NCBI RefSeq assembly: GCF_004770155.1
Contig: NZ_RQFA01000039.1
Location: forward strand, 1-64,000
DNA from: Leptospira gomenensis
GTDB lineage: Bacteria > Spirochaetota > Leptospiria > Leptospirales > Leptospiraceae
DNA length: 64,000 bases
Direction: 5' to 3'
Both the position numbers and the translations under genes were made by a program. The notes under the pieces were generated by a model that saw only the letters and a program-made list of their open reading frames with translations, did no database searches and was not told the origin of the DNA. This document shows, one piece after another, positions 20,555-29,962 of the stretch. Position 1 is the first letter of the stretch. Each line of letters opens with the position of its first letter.

Positions 20555-21910
20555 ATGACAACTTCCAAAAGTCCGAAGATTCGCTCCTTTGACGAAGGGG
20601 AAATCGAACAGTTCAAGAACGTATTCATCAACGAAAACCGAGGGAAACCGATCGTTCTACTCCGGTTTCAGGACATCAAATCCCTTTCCTTTCTCGATTT
20701 CCTACAAATGGTTCCGCTCAAAATTTCGGAACTTCATCCCGATTCGGAAAATCGTTATTCGTATTATTGTTACGGCGATAAAAAAAGCCTGCTCATCGGA
20801 GTGGCTCCGATGCAAAGCGTGGGTTCGAACGGTTTTCTGAATTTCGATTCCGTTTTAGGAAGGTTTCGGGAGATTTCGATCAAAAGCGGAACCATGAACT
20901 TCGATTTCGGTATCGCGAGAACTCAATGTAATTATATCTCCTATGTGGACGAAATTTTCCACGAACTCGAAGTTTCCTCCCTGAAAAATTTGAAGGACAA
21001 TCTGATCCGTTGGAGTTGGACGTATCTGAACCGGGTCAACGATTACTTCGCCGGAGAAAAAGCGGACGCGGTCATACAACCGATCATCCATTACAATCAT
21101 AAAACCCATACGTATTCCATGAAGGGAGGAGAGGTTTTCGTAGGAGGAGAGGCTTACGCCGGTTATGCGGATCTGATCCGAGATATTCCCCACGATCAGG
21201 ACTTAAATCGAATCGAACTTCTGATTTTAGAAAAACTTACGATGTGCTGCAACGGCGCCCCGGGTCTTTTGAAGTTTAATATTTCGCCGCAAACGTTGAT
21301 CGATACGTTCGACACGGACGAGAAGGTGACTCGATTCCACAATCTTCTTCTCAATCAAAATCTAAACCCGGCTCTCGTGAGAATGGAATTGATCGAAAAA
21401 CCTTACGAAGAGGTGGACATCACTTTAAAGAGCGTCTGCAAACGTTTTTGGAATTTCGGAATCAGTTTTGCCGCGGACGATTTCGGGGTTAAAAGTCAAA
21501 GTCACCAAATCGTGCTCGACCTCGGAGAAATGATAAAGGAATTCAAACTGGATCCGATCAGCTTCAAGTTCAAAGCCGATCAGGATCTTACGAAATTTTT
21601 GGACAACCTTGCGTTTATCGACTACTGTAGAAGGCTTTCGGACAACAGAGAGGCGATCATCACCGCGGAGGCGTTGGAAGACATCGACTCGCTCAACTTT
21701 CTGATCACACACCAAGTGTATTACTTTCAGGCGAATCTGTTCTGCACGAAAATTTCGATCCAGGAATACAAGGAAATTTTCCATGATATGCAGAACCTTC
21801 CCGAATCGGTCGTTCATAAAATTCTCAACTCGGAAGAACTTTTGCTCAAACTGAAAGGGAAGGGAAATATCTTCAAGTTGTCCAAGGAATTGGGACTGAT
21901 TTCGGCTTAG
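20555..21910 (+). CDS. Degenerate EAL-domain protein
   Basis: A 451-residue cytoplasmic protein. The second half follows the EAL phosphodiesterase fold but with an altered active site: the EAL signature is Glu-Ala-Tyr in GGEAYAGY (about 196-203), and the metal loop reads FAADDFGVKSQS with Asp308 and Asp309 kept. The downstream Lys-Ile-Asp type motif is replaced by FKFKADQ. It is therefore more likely a c-di-GMP binder or protein-interaction module than an active phosphodiesterase. I prefer the ATG at 20555, with AAAGG five bases upstream, over the TTG at 20537. A strong hairpin sits on its stop codon. Confidence 0.77.
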   Translation: MTTSKSPKIRSFDEGEIEQFKNVFINENRGKPIVLLRFQDIKSLSFLDFLQMVPLKISELHPDSENRYSYYCYGDKKSLLIGVAPMQSVGSNGFLNFDSVLGRFREISIKSGTMNFDFGIARTQCNYISYVDEIFHELEVSSLKNLKDNLIRWSWTYLNRVNDYFAGEKADAVIQPIIHYNHKTHTYSMKGGEVFVGGEAYAGYADLIRDIPHDQDLNRIELLILEKLTMCCNGAPGLLKFNISPQTLIDTFDTDEKVTRFHNLLLNQNLNPALVRMELIEKPYEEVDITLKSVCKRFWNFGISFAADDFGVKSQSHQIVLDLGEMIKEFKLDPISFKFKADQDLTKFLDNLAFIDYCRRLSDNREAIITAEALEDIDSLNFLITHQVYYFQANLFCTKISIQEYKEIFHDMQNLPESVVHKILNSEELLLKLKGKGNIFKLSKELGLISA

Positions 21911-21927
21911 GCCGGAAGGGCCTAAGC
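21905..21927. terminator. Stem-loop at the end of the degenerate EAL gene
   Basis: GCTTAGGCC, a five-base loop GGAAG, then GGCCTAAGC gives a perfect nine-pair stem that contains the gene's stop codon. No T-run follows on the plus strand, so it is either a weak intrinsic terminator or an mRNA 3' stabiliser. Confidence 0.55.
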
Positions 21928-22031
21928 GCGTCTAACGTTTCGAAAACGAAGTCCTGAAATAAAACGAAAACGCGGCAGAATCGGTAAAAACACAAACGAG
22001 ACGAAATCGATCTCCTCTTGTGTTTTTTCGT

Positions 22032-22598
22032 TTAGACCCGCAACGAACCGCGGAACCCTCTCGCGGCGTAATACGATTCGGCGCCGTTGTGATACACGAA
22101 AACGTGATCGTAGCGACGATCGGCGAAAATGGCTCCGCCTAATTTTCGGATCTCCGACGGAGTCCGTATCCAACTCGAAGTTTTCGTATCGAACTCCCCG
22201 AATTTCTGTAATTCCTTATATTCTTCTTCGGTTAATAGTTCCACTCCGATTTCCGCGGCCATATCGATCACGTTGTTTTGCGGAGGATGATCCTTTCTGG
22301 ATTCGAGCGCTTTTCGATCGTAGCAGAGACTTCTTCTTCCTTTCGGAGTTTCCGCCGAACAATCGTAAAAGATAAATTCTCCCGTCTTTTTATCGTAACC
22401 GACCACGTCCGGTTCTCCACCCGTTCGTTCCATTTCGGAGAGAACCCACAACCCTTCCGGCTTCGCTTCCAGAGTTTCGCGCACACGTTCCCATTTGATA
22501 CCTTTGTGTCGGTTTTCGTTTTTTTCAAAACGTGCCTTTAAAATCGAAAGCAACGTTCCGATTTCATCGGAGGAAAGTTTCCGTTTTTTGTCTTTCAC
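22032..22598 (-). CDS. DUF4256-family protein
   Basis: A 188-residue protein that matches the DUF4256 family by its blocks GGEPDVVGYD, YDCSAETPKGRRSLCYDR, HPPQNNVIDMAAEIGVELL and HNGAESYYAARGFRG. It has no signal peptide or membrane helix. The family's biochemical role is unknown to me. The ATG at 22598 overlaps the stop of the DoxX gene by four bases, so the two are translated together. It ends 104 bases from the EAL-like gene, facing it. Confidence 0.85.
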   Translation of the reverse strand: MKDKKRKLSSDEIGTLLSILKARFEKNENRHKGIKWERVRETLEAKPEGLWVLSEMERTGGEPDVVGYDKKTGEFIFYDCSAETPKGRRSLCYDRKALESRKDHPPQNNVIDMAAEIGVELLTEEEYKELQKFGEFDTKTSSWIRTPSEIRKLGGAIFADRRYDHVFVYHNGAESYYAARGFRGSLRV

Positions 22599-22987
22599 GA
22601 GTTAGGATTCTCCGAAACGACGATCTTTCTCTCCGCCGGTCTGAAATACCAGGATATCACCGTCAGGATCAAAAGTAGGGAAGCGGGAAATAGATCCCGG
22701 ATCGGATTTCCGAAGGCGACGTGCGAAAAAATCGCTCCCGACATCGCGAAAAAAAAACCGGCGTACGCCCATTCCTTGATCAACGGTAGTTTAGGAACGA
22801 GCACTGCGATCACGCCCAAAAGTTTCCAAACGCCCAATAACGTCAGAAAAAATTCGGGATATCCCATACGCAGAATCGGTTCCACTTCTTCCTTACTATG
22901 CAACAACTGCACGAGCCCGGTCGATACCATTCCTAAAGAAAGCCATAGGGTGGAAACCCAGTAGATGATCTTATTTCTTTTGGTCAT
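22595..22987 (-). CDS. DoxX-family membrane protein
   Basis: A 130-residue four-helix membrane protein of the DoxX superfamily. The second and third helices carry YPEFFLTLLGVWKLLGVIAVL and a short Pro-Leu-Ile-Lys-Glu-Trp loop typical of DoxX-like proteins. I start it at the ATG at 22987, which has AGGAAGG six bases upstream; an in-frame TTG lies two codons earlier. Function in this family is uncertain (redox stress or quinone-linked roles have been proposed for relatives). It forms a pair with the DUF4256 gene. Confidence 0.8.
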   Translation of the reverse strand: MTKRNKIIYWVSTLWLSLGMVSTGLVQLLHSKEEVEPILRMGYPEFFLTLLGVWKLLGVIAVLVPKLPLIKEWAYAGFFFAMSGAIFSHVAFGNPIRDLFPASLLLILTVISWYFRPAERKIVVSENPNS

Positions 22988-23014
22988 AAACAACCTTCCT
23001 ACGGTCGAACTTCC

Positions 23015-25414
23015 TCATTCCTTCAAAAAGGAAAGATTGGACTTCTGGTTTACGATCGAGGGATCCTTCATGGTTACGGATAACGCGTCTCCGGACGTTT
23101 CGATTTCGATGCGGAATTTTCCGTCCTTGTCGATGATCGGGGATTCTTCCACGTATCTGCCTTCGAATATCTTCTTTTTGTTGAACTTGACCACGTAGTT
23201 CACGTTATCCGCGCTTTCAATCTCCAAAAGCACTTGACTGACTCCGTTGTTTCCGTCCCAAGCCATCGCGGTCCAAGGCCCTTTGAATTTTTCCAAACTG
23301 GAATCTCCACCGAAGGTCCTTTTTTTAGGAGCGGTCAACGCCTTGGAAATCACCGCGGAAGCTGGAAGAGAATGATCGCTTTCTCCTCCCAGATCCGATT
23401 TGGAAGTGATCGAATAGAGAAAGATCGCTTCCGTCTCGGGGACGTCCGCGACGTAGGCCGTTTTCGTTCCCGAGGACGCGAGAAAATTCCACTTGGATTC
23501 CCCGCGCTTCTTGCGAAAAATATAATATTCGGAGGCTTCCTTTACGCCGTCCCAAGTCAGCGAAATCTTGGCGTTTTTGGAATCCAACGTTCCTTTTACG
23601 TTTTCGGGAGCGGAAAGTTTGACTCCGCGTTGTTTATTCGGATCCGTATAACCGTAGGCGAGCGTGGAAAACGGACCGTTTTTGCCTTCCGGATTGACCG
23701 CTGTCACGGAATAATACGCGTAACGGGAAGGAAGATTTTCATCCACATATTCTTCGTTTGCGGTTTCGGAAATTTTTTCCCACGCACCTCCGCCGATCCA
23801 ACCCGATTTCACATAACGGAACACGAGATACTTGGAAGCACCGGAAACCTTTCTCCAGTGAAGTTCGATTTTACCTTGATACGCTCCTCTCGAAGCGGTG
23901 AGACCGATCGGTTTTGCGGGAGGAGTTTTGGGTTGCGCCGTAAAACCGCTAGCCGCATCCGACGGTTCTCCGGTTTTTCCGTTTAACTTTGCGGAGACGA
24001 CGTAAATTTCAACGGCTCCCTTTTTGGCGGCCGCCTTGTCCACAAAGGAATTGATCTTTGAATTTCCGATGGAAACGTATCGTTTCTGGGTTTTATTCCA
24101 TTTAAAAACTTGATATTCGGAGGAGGTGTCTCCCGGTTCCCAACCGAGTTCCACCTTGTTATCGAATTGTCCCTGCGAGGCTTTGAGCCCGATCACTTTC
24201 GGAGGAGGTTTCAATTCTTCCGTTTTGGCGAAACCGATCGTTTCTCCCGGAGATAAATCCGAAGAGGACGTATCCGTAAGAGTAAGAATCTTATATTTGT
24301 AGGCGAGATTGGGTTGCACCCCGTCGTCGTTAAAACTGTTCGTAGCGGAAAGCCCGATTCTTGAAAAACCGGAATCGCCCGGAGCCTTACGATGAATTTC
24401 GTAACCGACCGCTGCGGGAACGACCTCCCAATTGATCAAAACCTTATCGGAAAAACTTCCTTGGGAAGCGGTGATCGAAGAGGGAGGAATCGGATTGGAG
24501 TCGGAAGCGGTAGTAGTCGGATCCGGCACGGAAGAATCCGGTTTGCCTTGATCCACCGTCGTTTCCACCTGATCCACCATCACGAAAGCACCCTGACAGA
24601 TTTTCGTAAACCATCGATAGTCGATATAACCGTATCCGCGATCCCCCCATTCGGTTCCCCAAGAGTTGATGAACTTAACCGCATTTTTGGAATCGTCGTA
24701 TCCGACGATGGCGATCGCATGACCGCCGTAGGTCTTACCCACACCTTCCTTATAAATCTGCGAACCCTTGAGATTGAAGAAATTTTCATACACGAGAACT
24801 CCGGCGACTACCGGTTTTCCCGAAGATAACTGCGCCTTAACTTCGTTTAAGTCCGTGGTTTTAACCCGAAGGAATTCCTTCGCTTTGTATTTGGAAGCCG
24901 CCGCGATCGCGGACTGGGAAGGACGCGTGCGATAATCGGCCGCGTTATACGGCATCGCGTCCCAAGGCGCGGCTCCCATTTCCACCATAACACGCATCGC
25001 GTCGGAAATCAGGGATCCGTTGTCTCTTCCTCCGTTGATCTGATTGTATATGAATGCGGGAGAAAAAATTTTCGTATAATCCGGAGTGCCGTCGGAGGAA
25101 CGTAGGGACCAGGTTTTGGATTCCTTTCTTTCTACGTATTCCTGGAAACTTTTTACCGCATACGCAGTGGACCAAGCGACACAACTTCCCTGTTCCCCCT
25201 GATTTCCGACCGGGGGCATAAACGGAGAAAGATCCGCGCTGGAAGAAAGACTTCGGTGGGAAATTCCGTACGGGTTCGTATCCTTCAAAGAGAAAAGAAG
25301 CTCGGAGGATTCCTGTTTCATTCCCAAAGAACGTACGGAGGGTTGTGAATAAACGGAAAGCCCCGCGGATAAAAATAGGGAGGCTGCTAAAATAGAATAT
25401 CTTGAAATTCTCAT
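23015..25414 (-). CDS. Secreted papain-like cysteine protease with fibronectin type III-like repeats
   Basis: A 799-residue exported protein. After a signal peptide (1-24), residues 60-280 form a C1A papain-like domain: Gln72 and nucleophile Cys78 in NQGEQGSCVAWS, His231 in GGHAIAIVGYDD and Asn249 in FINSWGTEWGDRGYGY, so the triad is complete. No long inhibitory propeptide is visible. From about 310 to 690 there are four repeats of roughly 95 residues with the pattern ASxGxxxxKxxLxW and YxVFR, typical of fibronectin type III domains. The last 100 residues are a separate beta-rich region. GAGGA precedes the ATG. It follows a small exported protein gene by 15 bases. Confidence 0.88.
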   Translation of the reverse strand: MRISRYSILAASLFLSAGLSVYSQPSVRSLGMKQESSELLFSLKDTNPYGISHRSLSSSADLSPFMPPVGNQGEQGSCVAWSTAYAVKSFQEYVERKESKTWSLRSSDGTPDYTKIFSPAFIYNQINGGRDNGSLISDAMRVMVEMGAAPWDAMPYNAADYRTRPSQSAIAAASKYKAKEFLRVKTTDLNEVKAQLSSGKPVVAGVLVYENFFNLKGSQIYKEGVGKTYGGHAIAIVGYDDSKNAVKFINSWGTEWGDRGYGYIDYRWFTKICQGAFVMVDQVETTVDQGKPDSSVPDPTTTASDSNPIPPSSITASQGSFSDKVLINWEVVPAAVGYEIHRKAPGDSGFSRIGLSATNSFNDDGVQPNLAYKYKILTLTDTSSSDLSPGETIGFAKTEELKPPPKVIGLKASQGQFDNKVELGWEPGDTSSEYQVFKWNKTQKRYVSIGNSKINSFVDKAAAKKGAVEIYVVSAKLNGKTGEPSDAASGFTAQPKTPPAKPIGLTASRGAYQGKIELHWRKVSGASKYLVFRYVKSGWIGGGAWEKISETANEEYVDENLPSRYAYYSVTAVNPEGKNGPFSTLAYGYTDPNKQRGVKLSAPENVKGTLDSKNAKISLTWDGVKEASEYYIFRKKRGESKWNFLASSGTKTAYVADVPETEAIFLYSITSKSDLGGESDHSLPASAVISKALTAPKKRTFGGDSSLEKFKGPWTAMAWDGNNGVSQVLLEIESADNVNYVVKFNKKKIFEGRYVEESPIIDKDGKFRIEIETSGDALSVTMKDPSIVNQKSNLSFLKE

Positions 25415-25429
25415 ATACTTTCCTCGGTT

Positions 25430-25882
25430 TTACTTCTGATCCTGGACGATCTCACGGATTTTGTCTTCCGTTTCCCGGGTGTATTCCTTAAACGCGAACG
25501 GATGCGGTTCGTAAAGGGCGATCAACTGCGATTCGTTTCCCTTGCTGTCCTTCACAGTTTTTTGGATGAAAAAAAGAACGTAGTCCCCTTCGGGAGGGGC
25601 GGCCCGCAACCATTTGCCTAAAAATTCCGGGAAGATCATAAATCCGATTTCAAACTTTGCGGGCAGTTTTTCCGCGCCCTTCCAAGGTTTCAGAACTTCC
25701 ACCGTAGCGGTCACTGAAACGGAAGTTTCGGAAATTTTTTTTTCGCGCACGTTGGTGATTCTGGATAAGGCGATGTAGTCGGAATTTTTCACCTGTGATT
25801 CGAGAGAAGGCGGAACGGGAAGCGGGAAAAGCGGAAGTACTACACAAAAAAAAGCGAAACAGGCGATTCTTTTAAAATTCAT
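25430..25882 (-). CDS. Small exported protein, possibly NTR/OB-like
   Basis: A 150-residue protein with a signal peptide (about 1-24) and a single mature domain. The pattern SDYIALSRITNV, then VTATVEVLKPWKG, then EGDYVLFFIQ resembles the OB-fold seen in secreted NTR/TIMP-like domains, but the N-terminal Cys typical of TIMPs is absent. The assignment is a fold-level guess. It is the first gene of a unit with the papain-like protease 15 bases downstream, so the two proteins may act together outside the inner membrane. Confidence 0.7.
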   Translation of the reverse strand: MNFKRIACFAFFCVVLPLFPLPVPPSLESQVKNSDYIALSRITNVREKKISETSVSVTATVEVLKPWKGAEKLPAKFEIGFMIFPEFLGKWLRAAPPEGDYVLFFIQKTVKDSKGNESQLIALYEPHPFAFKEYTRETEDKIREIVQDQK

Positions 25883-25958
25883 CTTGAGTCTCCGATTGGA
25901 TTCCAGTGGGAATCAGAGGTGAAGTATGGATCTCGGAACGCAAGCCGCAAGAAGTTTT

Positions 25959-27569
25959 TTAATTTTTAAACAAGCCAGCGTCCTTACCCAGATCGCCCGA
26001 AACTTCGGCGCAGGTTCTCGCGATTTCCGAGGTTTCGATCGCAAGTTTATGGATCAACTGGGTGGCGCCTCCGATGGAAACCGACGCCTCTTTTACTTCT
26101 TCGATCACGGAGGATTGTTCCCGGATCACGGTCTCTAATTCCCCCGCGTTACGGATCACACGATCGAAAATTGCGCTCAACCTCCCTCTGATTTCGGTTT
26201 GCTCTCGCAACGTTTCGAAAAACGTTTCGGTCGTATCCTTGATTTCATTTACGTCCTCGATCACTCTTGAAATCGTGTGCGTTCCTTGACGGACGATTTC
26301 CGTATTATCGTTCATCGCTTCGTTGCCGACGGAAATCAGGCTATGGATTTCCTTGATCGTCTTCGCGGTTTGATCCGCGAGTTTGGATATTTCGTCGGCG
26401 ACCACCGCGAAACCGCGCCCTTGTTCTCCGGCGCGGGCGGCTTCGATCGATGCGTTTAAGGAAAGTAAATTCACCTTTTCGGCGATGTCGTTGATCACGC
26501 GCAGACGAAGGGACATCTCCCGATAACTTTCGGAAACTTTCCGAATCGAATCCACCATTCTTCCCAGGGACTCTTCGCTCTGTCTCGTGTGTTGACCCGC
26601 CTTGGTCAGGATGGATTTGCTATTGACGATCTCCTCCTCCAACTTGCGGAACTCCGTCTCGAAAGAGGAATAAAGACCCGCAAACTCCTTGTGAGAATCC
26701 GCCTGTAACTCGGCGGCTCGGGAAACGCGGCCCAGATTGTTCCAGGCGTTTTCCACGGCTTCGTCTATGTTTTTAATGTTCGCAATCTGCTGGTCCGAAT
26801 GATCGACCACTCCCAAAGAACTTCCTTCCATGGAAGCCATATTCTTCCTCAAAAAGTCCACCTTGGATTGTACCGATTTCTGTATGATAAGATTGGCGGA
26901 ATGGAATTCCTCCCTTTCGAAATACGTCTTCCAGTGATCCAAGAATTCCTTTTCCAAAGAAACCGAATAATAAACCAATATAAAGGATTCAAAAATTACG
27001 AAAACTGCATGTATCAAAACCACGTCCCAACCCGAACCGGCATTAAAAACGGCCAACGGAAATCCGTCCCATTCGATCCGGTTTTCCTGACAATAATTCA
27101 ACAAACCGTGATGAACCGCGATAAAACCCGCAGGAGGGACGATCGTCTTCCAATCCTTATAGATGAGAAGAAAAGCGAGCGCCCCGAAGATATGAAAGTG
27201 CATCTCGATTCTTCCGAACTCCGATTGTATAAAAATCACCGAAAACAACATTAGAAAAATCGAATTTAATATACGGCTCAAAACCGTTCCGCGAAACGCG
27301 AAAAAATTCAAAGTGGCCGCTATCGCCACGATCAAAGAGGAATACAAGGCGAACTTCCAGGTTCCGAAACCGATCGTAAACAGAAGGGAAGCGGGAACGT
27401 GTGCGAGCAAAAGTATCCAGATAAAACGATCGGCGAAACGGTATTCCTCCCGAAGTTTGCCTTTCGCTTTTTCAAGAGCGGAACGGGGATCGAACAAAAC
27501 CTCGACTTGAGATACTGTAGAACCGATTTTTTCTTCACGATGGTCGGCGTCGTTTTCGGATTGGAACAT
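25959..27569 (-). CDS. Methyl-accepting chemotaxis protein with six-helix membrane sensor
   Basis: A 536-residue chemoreceptor. Residues 45-205 form about six transmembrane helices with almost no periplasmic domain. They carry MHFH (123-126) and HH (153-154) near helix ends. The cytoplasmic part is a coiled-coil signalling domain whose tip reads [20 protein letters not shown], the conserved contact site for CheA and CheW. The sensor type resembles an uncharacterised membrane input module of other bacterial receptors. The ATG follows directly on the SCO1-like stop (TGA then ATG), with GAGG upstream, so the two genes are coupled. Confidence 0.9.
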   Translation of the reverse strand: MFQSENDADHREEKIGSTVSQVEVLFDPRSALEKAKGKLREEYRFADRFIWILLLAHVPASLLFTIGFGTWKFALYSSLIVAIAATLNFFAFRGTVLSRILNSIFLMLFSVIFIQSEFGRIEMHFHIFGALAFLLIYKDWKTIVPPAGFIAVHHGLLNYCQENRIEWDGFPLAVFNAGSGWDVVLIHAVFVIFESFILVYYSVSLEKEFLDHWKTYFEREEFHSANLIIQKSVQSKVDFLRKNMASMEGSSLGVVDHSDQQIANIKNIDEAVENAWNNLGRVSRAAELQADSHKEFAGLYSSFETEFRKLEEEIVNSKSILTKAGQHTRQSEESLGRMVDSIRKVSESYREMSLRLRVINDIAEKVNLLSLNASIEAARAGEQGRGFAVVADEISKLADQTAKTIKEIHSLISVGNEAMNDNTEIVRQGTHTISRVIEDVNEIKDTTETFFETLREQTEIRGRLSAIFDRVIRNAGELETVIREQSSVIEEVKEASVSIGGATQLIHKLAIETSEIARTCAEVSGDLGKDAGLFKN

Positions 27570-28181
27570 TCAATTACCTCGAAATGTCCGCGTTAGTACG
27601 GACGATAGATCCTGTTTTGTTCCGGAAAAGTCCGGAATTACCGCGGCGATTTTTCCGTTCCCCTCCGTCACAAAAAGATAATCGGAATGAAGAATTTCTT
27701 CTTCCGATTTAGAAACTACGGAAAGACGAAACGAACGCGCCAGGCGCTCCGCCTCGGAACGACTTTCCGGAAAAAGGAGAAGAGGTGCTTTTTTCCAGCG
27801 AGACACGGACTTAAAAAGATTCGAACCCTCTTTGCGATCCTTTTCGGGATTCAGGCTGATCAAAGCGAGATCATAGCCGGAAACTCCGCGTCGTGACGCG
27901 TAATTTTCCAATTTTGAGATCCCTACGCTGCAGACCGATTTACAATTCCCGTAGACGAAGTAGATGAGATAGGGTTTTCCAATAAGGGAAGATTTCGTAA
28001 ATAAAAAATTTCCAAAATCGTAAAGACGGAATTCGGGGATTTCGCGGTCGGTAACGATTCCGTGCGCGTCCGCACCCGAGGAATCCCGAATCCGAAAGGG
28101 ATTCGCGATAAGAACGAGGTAAAAACAAACCAAAACGGACAAACCCGCGAAAATTTTCGATAGAAGAAAGAATGGTTTCAA
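27570..28181 (-). CDS. SCO1/SenC-like thioredoxin-fold protein
   Basis: A 203-residue membrane-anchored protein (helix at about 8-26) with a thioredoxin fold. It has the copper-type motif CKSVC (Cys80 and Cys84) in YFVYGNCKSVCSVGISKL and a downstream His165 in ILHSDY, the ligand set of SCO proteins that help assemble the CuA centre of cytochrome oxidase or act in thiol-redox tasks. The start is TTG at 28181; the nearby ATG is followed by a stop in its frame. It sits between tonB (upstream) and the chemoreceptor gene (downstream, coupled). Confidence 0.8.
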   Translation of the reverse strand: MKPFFLLSKIFAGLSVLVCFYLVLIANPFRIRDSSGADAHGIVTDREIPEFRLYDFGNFLFTKSSLIGKPYLIYFVYGNCKSVCSVGISKLENYASRRGVSGYDLALISLNPEKDRKEGSNLFKSVSRWKKAPLLLFPESRSEAERLARSFRLSVVSKSEEEILHSDYLFVTEGNGKIAAVIPDFSGTKQDLSSVLTRTFRGN

Positions 28182-28227
28182 GACATTCTATTAGACTGAA
28201 AATTCGGTTTCAGATCGAAGATAACGT

Positions 28228-28866
28228 TCAATCTTCCAAATTGAAGGAGATAGGAACCCGATGGGACATCTTCGTAGGACGGCCTTGGACATATCCTGGA
28301 CTCCAACGAGCCATTTTTACGATTTTAATCGCGGCTTCGTCAAAACCGAACCCTGCCTTTCCGGAAGCGACCTTGGCTCCTTGCAGATTTCCCTGTTCGT
28401 CGATTTGAACGATGACGACGACTTGTTTGGATACGATTCCCGCCGACTTGGCTTGTGCTGGGAAAAAATCTCGCAGATCGAAATCGATGATCGGAGTCGG
28501 AGTTTTATCTCCGTTGTAGGAGAATAAATAACCGTCTTTGTCGGTTCCGTTTCCGTTGAGCGCATTCGGATTGAGATCTTCGTCGATCGGATCGTCGGCG
28601 CTCTTGTTGGAGCCTTCCACCCATTCCTGTTTTTCGACGGGTGCCGGCGAGGAGGTGCCGCCGATCAATTCGGGAGGAATCTCCTCCAGATCGACTTCGA
28701 CGTCTTTTGCTTCCAAATTCTCGGAGGAAATTTCGTCCTCTGGCATATACGTCGCCGCGAAATAAATTCCTATGGTAAGCGCGTGCAACGTAAAGGACGC
28801 GATCAGACAAAACTTGAACAGTCCGAATTTTAGGATTCTCTGTTTTATTTCGGGAACGCTTACCAT
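28228..28866 (-). CDS. tonB: TonB energy transducer
   Basis: A 212-residue TonB-family protein. A single N-terminal helix (about 14-38) includes Ser24 and His28 with the spacing SxxxH of canonical TonB, which is needed for coupling to ExbB/ExbD. The middle is acidic and Asn/Pro-containing and much shorter than the Pro-rich spacer of E. coli TonB. The C-terminal domain (about 120-212) has VVVIVQIDEQGNL, GFGFDEAAIKIV and WSPGYVQGRP. AGGA lies before the ATG. It is the last gene of the exbB-exbD-tonB set, 18 bases after exbD, and energises the receptor encoded at 30522-33179. Confidence 0.9.
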   Translation of the reverse strand: MVSVPEIKQRILKFGLFKFCLIASFTLHALTIGIYFAATYMPEDEISSENLEAKDVEVDLEEIPPELIGGTSSPAPVEKQEWVEGSNKSADDPIDEDLNPNALNGNGTDKDGYLFSYNGDKTPTPIIDFDLRDFFPAQAKSAGIVSKQVVVIVQIDEQGNLQGAKVASGKAGFGFDEAAIKIVKMARWSPGYVQGRPTKMSHRVPISFNLED

Positions 28867-28884
28867 CGATTTTTCCTATTTCGC

Positions 28885-29289
28885 CTAACGTTTCACGGAA
28901 AGGGCGATCCGCGTCACTCCGGCTCTACGGATCACTCCCATGGTCTCCGCAATTTTTCCGTAAGGTAGGGAAGAATCGGCGGAAAGAGTCAGACGCATGT
29001 TCGGTCTGATTTTGGAATCTCGTTCGAGTTGGGCCTTCAGTCGTTCCACGGTCGTGTCCGCTCCTTCCAGAAGAATTTTGCCGTCCTTTGTCAAGGCTAC
29101 CTGAACGGACTGAGCCACGTTGGGATCCGCGGCTTCCACTTTCGGAAGGTTGATATTGATCGATTCCTTTTTCAAAAAGTTCGCGGTCACCATAAAGATC
29201 ACCAGAAGAACGAGAATCACATCCACCATGGGAGTGATGTTGATATTTCCGATTTCGTCTCCGTCGCCGGATGGAGCAGCGCCTGCCAT
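28885..29289 (-). CDS. exbD: ExbD biopolymer transport protein
   Basis: A 134-residue ExbD/TolR-family inner-membrane protein. The single helix carries the essential proton-relay Asp23 in ITPMVDVILVLLVIFMV, followed by a periplasmic domain with LPKVEAADP and YGKIAETMGVIRRAGV. GGAG lies upstream of the ATG. It is placed between exbB (23 bases) and tonB (18 bases) and must form the proton-driven motor with them. Confidence 0.93.
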   Translation of the reverse strand: MAGAAPSGDGDEIGNINITPMVDVILVLLVIFMVTANFLKKESININLPKVEAADPNVAQSVQVALTKDGKILLEGADTTVERLKAQLERDSKIRPNMRLTLSADSSLPYGKIAETMGVIRRAGVTRIALSVKR

Positions 29290-29312
29290 ATTCCGTTCTC
29301 CTTATTTTAAGT

Positions 29313-29927
29313 TTAGCCTTTGCGGGACAAATTCGCAAGAAACTCTCTCGCAAGAATCTCTAAATTCGCCTGAATGACTTTCAACTTCCGGCTGAAATAA
29401 TTATTCGCCATCACCACGGGAATCGCCACGCCCAAACCGGCCGCTGTCGCGAGTAAGGCCGTGGAAATACTTCTCATCACAAATTCCGCTCCGGTACTTC
29501 CTAACGTTCCCAAACCGTAAAAGGCTTTGATGACCCCGAGAACGGTTCCGAGAAGTCCGATGAACGGAGCGTTGTTTCCGAGAGTGTTCAAAATCGAAAG
29601 ATGATTTTCGAGTTCGATCCTTTCTGCGATGATCCTTCCTTCCTGCAACTCCGCAAGTCCGTCGTGACCGGCTCCCGTATTTTCCGCGGAGAATCGCGAA
29701 AACTTCGCGTAGATGTTTCCCGGGTTTTCGGAAGCCAAGGATTTTACGGATTCTAAATTTCCGTTACGAATCTCCGTAGTCAACGTCGGGAGGATCGCTT
29801 CCGTGTTTTTGAGATTCTTACGAAAGATAAGAATACGTTCGATTCCGACGCCGAGCGCGACGATACTTGCGATCAACATTACGATAAAAATAAAAGTCTC
29901 GCCGTATTCGACTAAAAACATGGTCAT
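29313..29927 (-). CDS. exbB: ExbB proton channel protein
   Basis: A 204-residue MotA/TolQ/ExbB-family protein with three helices. The conserved stretch GNNAPFIGLLGTVLGVIKAF and the later STALLATAAGLGVAIPVVMAN form the pore helices. It starts at the ATG at 29927 (a second ATG is two codons later). It is the first gene of the exbB-exbD-tonB set and lies about 75 bases after the lipoprotein gene at 30004-30522; a palindromic stem-loop sits in that gap. Confidence 0.92.
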   Translation of the reverse strand: MTMFLVEYGETFIFIVMLIASIVALGVGIERILIFRKNLKNTEAILPTLTTEIRNGNLESVKSLASENPGNIYAKFSRFSAENTGAGHDGLAELQEGRIIAERIELENHLSILNTLGNNAPFIGLLGTVLGVIKAFYGLGTLGSTGAEFVMRSISTALLATAAGLGVAIPVVMANNYFSRKLKVIQANLEILAREFLANLSRKG

Positions 29928-29962
29928 GATTTGGATCCCTCTTTATCTGTTTTTTTTAAAAC

